From positions 12,720,001-12,784,000 of the forward strand of contig OX392534.1 of NCBI GenBank assembly GCA_947623455.1: DNA of 64,000 bases, read 5' to 3'. This document shows positions 38,602 through 49,079 of this stretch, in pieces. This DNA comes from Mimachlamys varia. Taxonomy: Eukaryota > Mollusca > Bivalvia > Pectinida > Pectinidae. The position numbers and the translations under genes were made by a program. Positions within the stretch are counted from its first letter, which is position 1, and each line of letters begins with the position of its first letter. The notes beneath the pieces are model-generated. The model saw only the letters and a program-made list of their open reading frames with translations, was not told the DNA's origin and did no database searches.

Positions 38602-38818
38602 ACGATCAACGCCATAACAGTGTTTAAGATCGAAAAAAATCAGTCTTAAATGTGTATTGTTAACTTACAATCGGAGTTACTCCCCTTTAGATACATGTAC
38701 AAGAAACCGCAGCTCTCGTATGAACAGTTCGAAAATGACACCGAAATCTAAATAGATCTGAGTAGCGTCAAACAAGATAAGTTCTCTCCCTTTAAACATA
38801 ATCTCAACTTAAAATCTG
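38602..38818 (+). repeat. Dispersed repeat, copy A
   Basis: Shares ACGATCAACGCCATAA, ATCGGAGTTACTCCCCTTTA and ATCTGAGTAGCGTCAAAC with 45217-45388 in the same orientation, ending in a TAAGTTCTCTCCCTTTAAA block. It carries about 20 extra bases (near 38699-38720) absent from the other copy. No inverted ends; class unknown. Confidence 0.8.
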
Positions 38819-39591
38819 TTTGTTTTTTAAATCTTTATTCTTACCTTGATAACACCAGTTCGTTTATTTTGGCTTCTAGTCGAGAAGGTTGCGATAATTA
38901 TATCTTTATTTGAACTTCATAAAATATCGATTAACAACGAAATTTCATGTGAAAGCATCTCAAAAACAAAAAAGGGTCATTCTTAGATAATTTCTTCAAC
39001 AACCAAAGTCCATTTTTGCCATTTTCTCATATTGCGAAATGGATTATATAACACGTGTAATTTGTCATACAATACAGTCGTTCAATAAAACGATAAAGCG
39101 CACGTACAATAAACATGAATACGAATCTTGTGACTGTTGGCACAACATTCTGACGTCATATATAAATGAAGTCACAGTATTTTAAACATCGTCATGCTAA
39201 TCTCCGGGGTTTGATCTGTTAACACCTTGTGCACTTCCGGTGCTTCCCAATGCGTGAAAGCCTTCTGGGAAATTAAGGCCGCATACGGTCTACAAAATAA
39301 TAATAGCAAGATTGCATAGTATTCATGTTTAGATTATCATACTTATGAAATATGAATTCTCCGTTTCAAGAAAAAATCTAAGACTAAAACCTTACGTCAC
39401 ATATTACGCTATTAATTCCTGTGTTTTTCTGATGCGGTATGAAGATGCTTTTAACTTGGCATGATGTGAACAAAATAATGAAGAAAAAAATGAAAATGTC
39501 ATAGTTTTCATTACCTTTTACCCAAAATATAATCTTTTAAAATTGTACACATGATTAATGAAGATTTATTTCCAGTTTCAAGCTAGAGGTA
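38819..39591. other. AT-rich non-coding DNA
   Basis: No open frame of note. A TGACGTCA palindrome lies at 39151-39158. No repeat structure is seen. Confidence 0.5.
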
Positions 39592-39660
39592 ATTTCTCTG
39601 TAGCTCAATGGTAGAGCATCCAACGAGTAACCTATGGATCGAGGCTGCGGTTCCCTATGG
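39592..39660 (+). pseudogene. tRNA-like sequence 1 (degenerate)
   Basis: TAGCTCAATGGTAGAGC (from 39601) is an excellent A-box/D-arm. It is followed by an anticodon-arm-like stretch and a GCGGTTCCC where a GGTTCGAATCC B-box should be, so the T-arm is broken. The acceptor stem cannot be paired. It is either a decayed tRNA gene or a SINE head. Confidence 0.5.
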
Positions 39661-39819
39661 AAACACACTACATGTATTAGGATTCTTGGTCATTGCAAAT
39701 GGCTTCATGGCCCTCGTTACAAAGAATTAAAACCTTGTTTGTAGTGTTCGATGACCAACATATTTAAAAAGCGGGGAGCAGATTTCAGTGGTACATTAAG
39801 CTATAACGTATTCATATTC

Positions 39820-39893
39820 TCTTTAGCTTATGATCAGCGGTAAAGCATAGGGATGTCCAAGACCCGAGGGTTGCGGGTTCGAGCTCAGGCGTG
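39820..39893 (+). pseudogene. tRNA-like sequence 2 (degenerate)
   Basis: TTAGCTTATGATCAGCGG resembles an A-box with a few extra bases, and GCGGGTTCGAGCTC is a good B-box/T-arm. The spacing fits a tRNA-derived promoter. The acceptor stem does not pair well. It lies about 220 bases after the first tRNA-like sequence and directly in front of the purine-rich array. It is probably the head of a SINE whose body is replaced by, or continues into, that array. Confidence 0.5.
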
Positions 39894-39899
39894 GATGGC

Positions 39900-42472
39900 A
39901 ATCAGGGGCTGGGGTGACGGAGAGAGGTGGGGCGACGGGGAGAGGCTGGGGTGACGGGGAGAGGCTGGAGTGACGTGGTGAGGCTGAGGTGACGGTGAGA
40001 GGCTGGAGTGACAGGGAGAAGCTGGGATGACGGGGGAAGTCTAGGGTGACGGGTAGAAGCTGTGATGACGGGGAGAAGATGGGATGACGGGGAGAGGCTT
40101 AGATGATGGTGAAGATGGGGTGACAGAGAGAAGCTGGAGTGAAGGGGAGAAGATGGGATGACGGGAAGAAGCTAGGATGACGGGAGATTGGGAGAGGCTG
40201 TGGTGACGGGGAGAAGATGGGATGACGGGGAGAGGCTTAGATGATGGTGAAGATGGGGTGACAGAGAGAAGCTGGAGTGAAGGGGAGAAGAAGGGATGAC
40301 GGGAAGAAGCTAGGATGACGGGAGATTGGGAGAGGCTGTGGTGACGGGGAGAAGATGGGATGACGGGGAGAAGATGGGATGACGGGGAGAAGATGGGATG
40401 ACGGGAAGAAGCTGAGATGACGGGGAGAGGCTAAGATGACGGGAGATGGGGTGAGGCTGTGGTGACGGGGAGAAGCAGGGATGACGGGGAGAAGCTTAGA
40501 TGATGGTGAAGATGGGGTGACAGAGAGAAGCTGGAGTGAAGGGGAGAAGATGGGATGACGGGGAGAAGATTGGATGACGGGGAGAAGATGGGATGACGGG
40601 AAGAAGCTGAGATGACGGGGAGAGGCTAAGATGACGGGAGATGGGGTGAGGCTGTGGTGACGGGGAGAAGCAGGGATGACGGGGAGAAGCTTAGATGATG
40701 GTGAAGATGGGGTGACAGAGAGAAGCTGGAGTGAAGGGGAGAAGATGGGATGACGGGAGATTGGGAGAGGCTGTGGTGACGGGGAGAAGCAGGGATGACG
40801 GGAGATTGGGAGAGGCTGTGGTGACGGGGAGAAGCAGGGATGACGGGAGATTGGGAGAGGCTGTGGTGACGGGGAGAAGCAGGGATGACGGGAGATTGGG
40901 AGAGGCTGTGGTGACGGGGAGAAGCAGGGATGACGGGAGATTGGGAGAGGCTGTGGTGACGGGGAGAAGCAGGGATGACGGGAGATTGGGAGAGGCTGTG
41001 GTGACGGGGAGAAGCTGGGATGACGGGAGATTGGGAGAGGCTGTGGTGACGGGGAGAAGCAGGGATGACGGGAGATTGGGAGAGGCTGTGGTGACGGGGA
41101 GAAGCAGGGATGACGGGAGATTGGGAGAGGCTGTGGTGACGGGGAGAAGCAGGGATGACGGAGAGAAGCTTAGATGACGGGTAGAAGTTGGGGTGACGAT
41201 GAGAGGCTAGGGTGACAGAGAGAAGCTGGAGTGACGGGGAGAAGCTGAGATGACGGAGAGAGGCAAGGGTGCCAGGGAGAAGCTGTGGTGACGTGGTGAG
41301 GCTGAGGTGACGGTGAGAGGCTGGAGTGACAGGGAGAAGCTGGGGTGACGGGGGAAGTCTAGGGTGACGGGTAAAAGCTGTGATGACGGGGAGAAGATGG
41401 GATGACGGGAAGAAGCTGAGATGACGGGGAGAGGCAAGGGTGCCAGGGAGAAGCTGGAGTGACGGGGAGATGGGGAGTGGCGGGGATGACGGGGATAATC
41501 TGGGGTGACGGGGAGAGCTGGGGTAACGGGGAGTGGCTGGGGGTGCCGGGGAGAGGCTGGAGTGATGGGAGATGGGGAGAGGCTGGATTAACGGGGGGAG
41601 GCGGGGTCGACGGGGAGAAGCTGGGGTGACGGGGAGAAATTGGGATGACGGGAGAGGCTGGGGTGACGGAGAGAAGCTGGCCATTGACTGACGTAGAGAT
41701 TGGGGGAGGCTGTGGTGACGGGGAGAGGCGGGGTGACAGGGAGAGGCTGAGATGACAGGGAGAGGCTGGGGTGAGGAGGCCATGGGGAGAGGTTGGGGTA
41801 ACGGGGCAATGGGAAGGGGCTGGGGTAGCGGGGAGAGGCGGGGTGACGGGGTGATGAGGAGAAACTTGGGTGACAGGGAACGGCTTGGGTGACGAGGAGA
41901 TGCTGGGGAGATGGAGAGAGGCTTGGATGACGGGGAGAAGCTGGGATGACGGGAGATGGGGAGAGGTTGTGGTGACGGGGAGAAGCTGGGATGACGGGGA
42001 GAAGCTGAGATGACGGGGAGAAGCTAGTATGACGGGGAGAAGCTGGGGTGACGATGCGACTCTTGGGTGACGGGGAGACTCTGGAGTGACGGGGAGATGT
42101 GGAGAGGCTGGAGTAACGGGGAGGGGCTTGGATGACGAGGAGTGGCTGGGGTGATAGGGAGAAGCTGGGATGACGGGGTGGCGATGAGAGGCTGGGGTGA
42201 CAGGGAGAAGCTGTAGTGACGGTGAGAAGCTGGGATGACGGGGAGAAGCTGAGATGACGGGGGGAAGCTGGGGTGACGATGGGACTCTGGGGTGACGGGG
42301 AGAAGCTAGGATGAAGGGGAGAGGCTGGTGTGATGGAGGGAAGCTGCAGTGACGGGGAGGGGCGGTGATGGCGGGGTGACATGGAGGGGCGGTGATGGCG
42401 GGGTGACATGGAGGGGCTTGGGGTGTCGCGGAGATGATGGAGGAGTCTGGGTTGACGGGGAGACTCTGCTCT
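39900..42472. repeat. Purine-rich minisatellite, 19-24 bp units with nested blocks
   Basis: Units of the form GAGAAGCTGGGATGACGGG recur with lengths that vary by several bases (GAGAGGCTGGGGTGAC, GAGAAGATGGGATGACGGG). Larger blocks are repeated: the phrase GCTTAGATGATGGTGAAGAT occurs near 40097, 40235, 40494 and 40689. The plus strand is overwhelmingly purine. Minus-strand frames of 338-385 codons (Ser/Pro/His-rich, with PVIPASPRHHSLSQS) and a plus-strand frame of 148 codons are repeat translations. Confidence 0.95.
40758..41162. repeat. 45-bp sub-array, exactly 9 copies
   Basis: AGATTGGGAGAGGCTGTGGT followed by GACGGGGAGAAGCAGGGATG and ACGGG repeats nine times in 405 bases with almost no variation (one copy has AGCTGGG for AGCAGGG). 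It is far more uniform than the surrounding array, so it is a recent expansion. Confidence 0.95.
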
Positions 42473-42493
42473 GGGGGGGGGGGGGGGGGGGGG
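42473..42493 (+). repeat. Poly-G tract, 21 G, at array edge
   Basis: 21 guanines directly follow the last recognisable units of the purine-rich array (ACTCTGCTCTG) and mark its right edge. Confidence 0.9.
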
Positions 42494-44626
42494 CGGGGTG
42501 GACGGGGCTTCCAAATGTCGTTGGTGGAGCGCCCCCACGTATGCGTGTATCCTCGGTCCGTAGCCGGGGGTTGGGGAGGAGCGCCAGTGTGTCAGTGCCC
42601 CCATCGATGGTGTTTGGGCCCGAGGGACACCTTACCTTCCCTGCCGTTCAATCCTAACGATTGCCGACTTCCCTTTTCCACTGTTTGTCTACCCCACCAT
42701 CCACCCTTCAACACACTTCTTATAAGGATATTGTTGATATCCAAAATCTTGGTGTAAACTCATTTGCATATATATTGCCTTTTATCAAATAAGAAAAACT
42801 GTTTAATTAAATACTGCAACTAATGTTACAGTTTACGTTTATTTTAGAATCAACTTACTTCATTTTTCTGTTGAATTGCTGAACCTGAAATGTCGTTTTA
42901 AATTATTTAAGCTGTAAATTAATTAAGTATAGACTTAAAGTATGCCCTTCAGTGTTATCTCCCCTGTCGCACCCTACGGACGTAGGGTGTACGTTTGACT
43001 GTTACTGTAACTATTACCTCCCTTACGCAAGGCTGTTTGTAGAAATAAACGGACAGATAAACAGATTTAGATAATTTTGAAATAACAAAATCTACATATT
43101 TTGCTATTACCCCACAATCGGTCATTCTAAATGAAATGGAATTCTACAACACAGTGTCGATGAGAGTTTGGTTGTTTATAAAACCTGCTGGCTGGACACG
43201 CTGTCATGACGTGTCGCGAAACATGCGCGGATAATCACGTGAACACAGTTCTCAATTCTAAGCTTTCTCTCTCAGAATACACCTGCTTGAGCACTGTTAA
43301 CAGATCAGAGTTGACCGTTAAATTGCACGTGGATGTACATGTATACGAAGTCTGCTTTCTTCTTCTTTAGTTTTTCACAACCTTCAACACGATGAAGTAC
43401 ATTTATATGTAGGTCGATTAATTGGAAGAAGCAGGTATACAGCATTCCATGAATATATTGATGATATTATGTAATTACGTGACAAAAACTATGTGGGGAA
43501 CTTGATTACACATTAAAGCAAGTGGTCCAGTTTGTCTTATGAAAACCTGTTTCGCGAATATATTTCTGATTTTGTCAAAGTTAGACAGCAATGCTGACCA
43601 AATCGCCGAACACAGCCATGTACAATTACAATAAGCAGTTTGTGCAATCTCATTTAAAGCTAATTGTAATATATAAGTACACGTATCTTCCCCACTTTGC
43701 CCGGGCCCAATACCAGGTCTTTGCCCTCAAACCAGAAATAAATATACATATTATAATAATAAAAATAGTAGTTATATATTTTAGTTTCAGTATAAATCTG
43801 TTTTTTTTTTAAATATAATATTTTCTTCTGGAAACCGTCCATTATAATTAAATATTATATACTAATCCTAAATAACAAAATTGTTGCATACGACCTCTAT
43901 ATTCTTCCATTAGTTTTTTAATGTTTATTTGGGTAATTTCTTTTTAATTTTTCTAAAAATGAATATTTTGTTTTTTTCATCGTTGACAGATAAACTGAAT
44001 TTTTCAGCATTTTTTTTTATAATTGTTAACAACTTCCGAAAAAAAACTGTATAATCAGCATACATTATAAGATAATATAGATTTAATTGATAATTCTGGT
44101 AATTAAAATCAGTATGTACGCTTTCCTTATCATTAAAAACAGATTAAAAAACCATCTGATACTTCTTTAATGGTATGAAACAACTTCAGCAGAACTGGTG
44201 CAAAACATATCTTTTTATTCAATTAAATATGATCATTTTCTATTTCATACGCCCCTGACCTACTCTCACTATCGTTATTAAACTGAATTCGAATGGTCGA
44301 AGCGCAGAGCTAAGTCAAATCACCGCTGTGAAAATATAATCTAATGTATAAATGGAAGGATGTGTAGTTATTACAGTATAGAACTAACTATTTTTATCCA
44401 AGTTCACGCGGATTTCATTTCAAAACATTTTATTGAAAACAAAAGGATTGGACAACAGACAAGCATATATAAGTCTTCTCCAAAAGGTACCACCCATATA
44501 AAGACTAAAGTGAATAAAGAAATCAATAGATATAGACAGAAATGTATACTTCAAAACAAAGACACATACTCACACTCACCCAACACATCTATATAAGATA
44601 TGTATTCAACCTCAGTAACTATTACT
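42494..44626. other. Non-coding DNA, no gene seen
   Basis: GC-rich to 42660, then strongly AT-rich. TTATCTCCCCTGTCGCACCC near 42957 and TTACCTCCCTTACGCAAGG near 43014 echo the TATCTCCCTTT motif of the dispersed repeats. Frames at 43591-43842 on both strands and 44360-44596 are AT-driven and unrecognised. Confidence 0.5.
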
Positions 44627-44630
44627 TTAA

Positions 44631-45015
44631 AGGCCCAATATACGTAACTTCAGGAAATTTTCGTGATTCTAAAAAATTCTGAAAAAAATCCAGTTGATAA
44701 CCATGCAAAAAATAATTCTAAAACGAAGTAAACATGAGCGGTTACTAACAAGAAACTCTGGACAAAAAAATCCAAAGAATTGAAAATAATTCAGGTTGGG
44801 CCCACTTCAACAACAAACCGAAGGTACAATTGTAGAAATGTAAGGACGCGTGTTTACAAATAGCGTGTGCCAATTGCTGCTGCACCGGTAACCGCGAAAG
44901 AATACATCTTGAATATTGCTGATATCAGTTAATCTTAGCTCAATCTATAAATATATTAAGTTATTAGGCTTGATTTTCGCTTCAAGTTTTGCCGAGAGTT
45001 ACGTATATTGGGCCT
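44631..45015 (+). mobile_element. Intact TTAA-flanked MITE, 385 bp
   Basis: Left end AGGCCCAATATACGTAACT pairs exactly with the right end AGTTACGTATATTGGGCCT. TTAA is present immediately outside both ends (44627-44630 and 45016-45019). TTAA duplication is the hallmark of piggyBac-type insertion, so that superfamily is the likely source, although other TTAA users exist. No coding capacity. A second copy, inverted and interrupted, lies at 16529-17787. Confidence 0.88.
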
Positions 45016-45216
45016 TTAAGTCATGTAGTCACATATACTATTAGTTGTAAAGTATATAGATAATGGACCAATATGTGAAGTTTTATCAAAATCAGTTCAG
45101 AAATGAAATCACCAGACCGAAGACAAAGATTTTCTATAAATAGTAACGGTGAAATCAATAGTGATCCTGGAATGATGAAACCATCTTTATAAACCATGCT
45201 TGGGAACAAGAAAATC

Positions 45217-45388
45217 ACGATCAACGCCATAAGCTTAGTCTTCAATATGAGTCGCTAACTTACCATCGGAGTTACTCCCCTTTAGATACATGAACAGTTC
45301 GAAGATGACACCTAAATCTAAATAGATCTGAGTAGCGTCAAACGAGGTAAGTTATCTCCCTTTAAATATAATATCATCTTAAAATCTG
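45217..45388 (+). repeat. Dispersed repeat, copy B
   Basis: Direct-orientation partner of 38602-38818, with an ATCGGAGTTACTCCCCTTTA core and a TAAGTTATCTCCCTTTAAA block. It lacks about 20 internal bases of copy A. Confidence 0.8.
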
Positions 45389-45429
45389 CTTACGTTATAT
45401 CGATATTATTCCTGTCAGCAGATATTTTA

Positions 45430-45584
45430 GCATTAAACATCATTCTGTTCCGTGTTATGGTCCTATAACACGGAACATGATTGCAGACAAAATGAATTAC
45501 GCGCGTTAGCTCGTTATGATTGTTTGTCTGCAATTCTGTTCCGTGTTATAGGACCATAACACGGAACAGAATGATGTTTGATGC
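45430..45584. mobile_element. Foldback element whose arms are themselves hairpins
   Basis: The left arm GCATTAAACATCATTCTG... pairs with the right arm ...CAGAATGATGTTTGATGC over about 60 bases. Within each arm GTTCCGTGTTAT and ATAACACGGAAC pair around a 6-base loop (GGTCCT on the left, AGGACC on the right). The whole can therefore fold as one large stem or two small ones. The interior contains ATTGCAGACAAA/TTTGTCTGCAAT arms around a GTTAGCTCGTTA-like centre. No target duplication was established. Confidence 0.85.
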
Positions 45585-45719
45585 TTATATTTACATTTTT
45601 CCATTGATTTTGATAATAAATTCATATTTATATTCTACATTTGTTCTGAAAATTTAAGGTAGATTTCTAATAAATGGAATAGCGAACAGCCAGTATCGGC
45701 CGGCTATTTCCAACGTTAT

Positions 45720-45753
45720 GGGGGGGGATGGGGTGGGGGGGTGGGGGGGGGGG
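45720..45753 (+). repeat. G-rich tract
   Basis: Guanine runs of 4 to 11 separated by AT or T, with clear quadruplex potential. Length is probably polymorphic. Confidence 0.85.
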
Positions 45754-47607
45754 CCTACAATGTACAATTCAAAGACAATATTTCTATCACTGATATAAGG
45801 GGGGTAACTCTTACGTAATTGAAGAAAAAAAACATCTGTGTGTTGTTAAAGATAGATTTGGACCTAAATTAAGTTATTAATTTTTCATTTGTTGAGGTTT
45901 TTATCAATTTTCGAAAAAAATTATCCCGTCAATGGTACTCGAAAATCGCCTATAACTTTCTCGAATAAAAATATCCCATTTCTAGTTGAGGCACGAAAAA
46001 CCACTTGGTACCATTGGAAAGATGGATAATTTTATTTTACAAACCTCAGCTATCCTGCCACTTTCTGCATAGCAATGAGTTTGGACGTCACCTCACGCGC
46101 TGGCCATTTGCTGTCATCGGATGCCTATATTTAGAGGAAGACCGCCATCCAATGACAGCGAAAGGCCAGCACTTTGTTGAAACTTTGATGTATGTGTTCC
46201 TTATGTTCAAGGATGATCGGACAATTCAAAGGGGAACAAAACAGATATACTGATAATGCTATTTCTTTTTCAAATTATCACATCCATTTTTCAAGTTCCA
46301 TATGATCCTGTAAAATAACATTGATGAAAACTTTCTTCTTTCCGCTCTGTGCTAGTTTGAACATATAAGACAAAGTCCATTCATCGCATTCTCCTAATTT
46401 TCCATTGATTGTAAGCAGAATGCAGCTTTCTGATTGGTTGAGATTTTCTTTTCCTACCTCTATATTTACATTAACCACGTTATCAACTGAAATGTAAACA
46501 AAAAAATGGACGATAGTCTACATTTTGCAGTGTTGAAAGGAGAAGAAAAGAGAAACAGATAGTTGATACAGAATGTTTTATTTAGAGTACACTCCGGTTT
46601 TTTTGTGTTATACCTCGACACATTAAAATAAATTCAAGTTATCAGGACATTTGTCTATACCGATGATATAGTGTCTTACACAATACGGATTTGTTACACT
46701 CGGATCAGAAAGGTTTACTATGTTGACTTTTGAATGATAATAAAACGAATAAGTTAGCGTGAGCATTACCCATTGACTTCAGTCTCCAACATAGTGATAA
46801 TCTTTTGGCGCGCTTACACCTTGAACGGTCATGAAACTGTACGTCTAATAAACCTGTTACGGTTTAAATACTGTTGTTAGGACTTTTTGATTGATACACA
46901 ATTCCAAAAAATAAAAGTCAGACATACCTTGCAGAATATCGACCCAAAATAATATCTCGTTCTGAACAATTTTATAAGTTTAAGAGACAATAGCCAAACT
47001 GCCGTGATGTCCCCATGACTGCTAAAACTGACTCTTATTGCACGTGGGTCTAAACTACCTTAGGTTAACTTGTAAGTTATCATTGAGGTAAAAAATATAT
47101 TAACTATTTCACTTTATCACAGGATTAAAAAATATACTTCCTATTTCATTTAGTCATTCAATTCATGGCAATTACCAAGCTCAATGCAACTCGGGAGCAC
47201 TCTTCGGCTGAACTGCGAGGTTTGTCAAATATTGCCGATGCTTCAACTTGTTGCCAGCTTTGATAGCTTGAGTGGTGTTTGACGGAATATCTTAAACATT
47301 AGTCAATGTAAAAGTTTTCTGACTGACAAAGAAAAATCAGATGAATGTTTGCCATGAGTGACCAAGCAAGCAAGCAAAGAAGTTACGCCAGTGATAAGTA
47401 GTTTATCTTGTCATTATCTAACAACATTCAGGTCAATGCATTCGAGTCGGTCTGGTTGATGCCGCCATCTTATAGTTGTAACAATCGTCATAACAACGTT
47501 GACTCAGTTATACGCCGACCTTGTTAATTGTCATCAGATAATTCTTTAATAGTTGTGACGTCATGACTGTATTCTTGTCGGTGTAATCATGTGTTAATTT
47601 AGCATAG
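45754..47607. other. Non-coding DNA, no gene seen
   Basis: Contains a 72-base hairpin (46099-46170), TCTGATTGGTTGAG near 46431 and TGACGTCA at 47556-47563. Frames at 46005-46253 and 46278-46478 are short and unrecognised; the first runs through the hairpin. Confidence 0.5.
46099..46170. repeat. 72-bp hairpin
   Basis: GCTGGCCATTTGCTGTCATC pairs with GATGACAGC-type sequence on the right (CATCCAATGACAGCGAAAGG), with three mismatches over 25 bases and a loop of about 22 bases. Confidence 0.75.
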
Positions 47608-47840
47608 TCATCCCGTCATACTTTTCACTGTCATCACGTCATACCTGTCACTGTCATCACGTCATACTTTTCACTGTCATCACGTCATACCTGTCACTGT
47701 CATCACGTCATACTTTTCACTGTCATCACGTCATACCTGTCACTGTCATCACGTCATACTTTTCACTGTCATCACGTCATACCTGTCACTGTCATCACGT
47801 CATACTTTTCACTGTCATCACGTCATACCTGTTATCGTCA
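47608..47840. repeat. 23-bp repeat flanking the 96-bp array
   Basis: CATCACGTCATACCTGTCACTGT-type units of 23 bases alternate with a version reading CATACTTTTCACTGT, giving a clean 46-base dimer repeated about five times. The 23-mer is also one segment of the adjacent 96-bp unit. Confidence 0.92.
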
Positions 47841-49079
47841 TCGCTTCATCGCTTTATTCTAACTTGTCGATGTAAACATGACATTCTTGTAATCGTTATC
47901 ATGTCATACCTGTCACTGTCATCACGTCATACCTGTTATCGTCATCGCTTCATCGCTTTATTCTAACTTGTCGATGTAAACATGACATTCTTATAATCGT
48001 TATCATGTCATACCTGCCACTGTCATCATGTCATTCCTGTCACTGTGATCGCGTCATACCTGTTATCGCCATCGCTTTATTCTAACTTGTCGATTTAAAC
48101 ATGACATTCTTGTACTCGTCATCATGTCATTCCTGTCACTGTGATCACGTCATACCTGTTATCGTCATCGCTTAATTCTAACTTGTCGATGTAAACATGA
48201 CATTCTTGTACTCGTCATCATGACATTATTGTACTCGTCATCACGTCATACCTGTTATCGTCATCATTGCTTTATTCTGACTTGTCGATGTAAACATGAC
48301 ATTATTGTACTCGTCATCATGTCATACCTGTCACTGTCATCACGTCATACCTGTTATCGTCAATGCTTTATTCTAACTTGTCGATGTAAACATGACATTC
48401 TTGTAATCGTTATCATGTCATACCTGTCACTGTCATCACGTCATACCTGTTATCGTCATCGCTTAATTTTAACTTGTCGATGTAAACATGACATTCTTGT
48501 AATCGCCATCATGTCATACCTGTCACTGTCATCACGTCATACCTGTTATCGTCATCGCTAAATTCTAACTTGTCGATGTAAACATGACATTCCCGTAATC
48601 GTCATTATTTTCACTGTCATGACGTCATACCTTTTATCGTCATTGCTTTATTCTAACTTGTCGATGTAAACATGACATTCTTGTAATCGTTATCATGTCA
48701 TTCCTGTCACTGTCATCATGTCATTCCTGTTATCGTCATCGCTAAATTCTAACTTGTCGATGTAAACATGACATTCCCGTAATCGTCATTATTTTCACTG
48801 TCATGACGTCATACCTTTTATCGTCAATGCTTTATTCTAACTTGTCGATGTAAACTTGACATTCTTGTAACTGTTATCATGTCATACCTGTCACTGTCAT
48901 CACGTCATACCTGTCACTGTCATCACGTCATAATTGTTATCGTCATCGCTTAATTCTGACTTGTCGATGTAAACATGACATTCTTGTAATCGTTATCATG
49001 TCATACCTGTCACTGTCATCACGTCATACCTGTTATCGCCATCGCTTTATTCTTGTCGATGTAAACATGACATTCTTGT

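Noticed and set aside
39900..42604. Ser/Pro/His-rich minus-strand protein with a 15-residue repeat
   Set aside because: It is a translation of the complementary strand of a purine-rich array, and frames are also open on the other strand.
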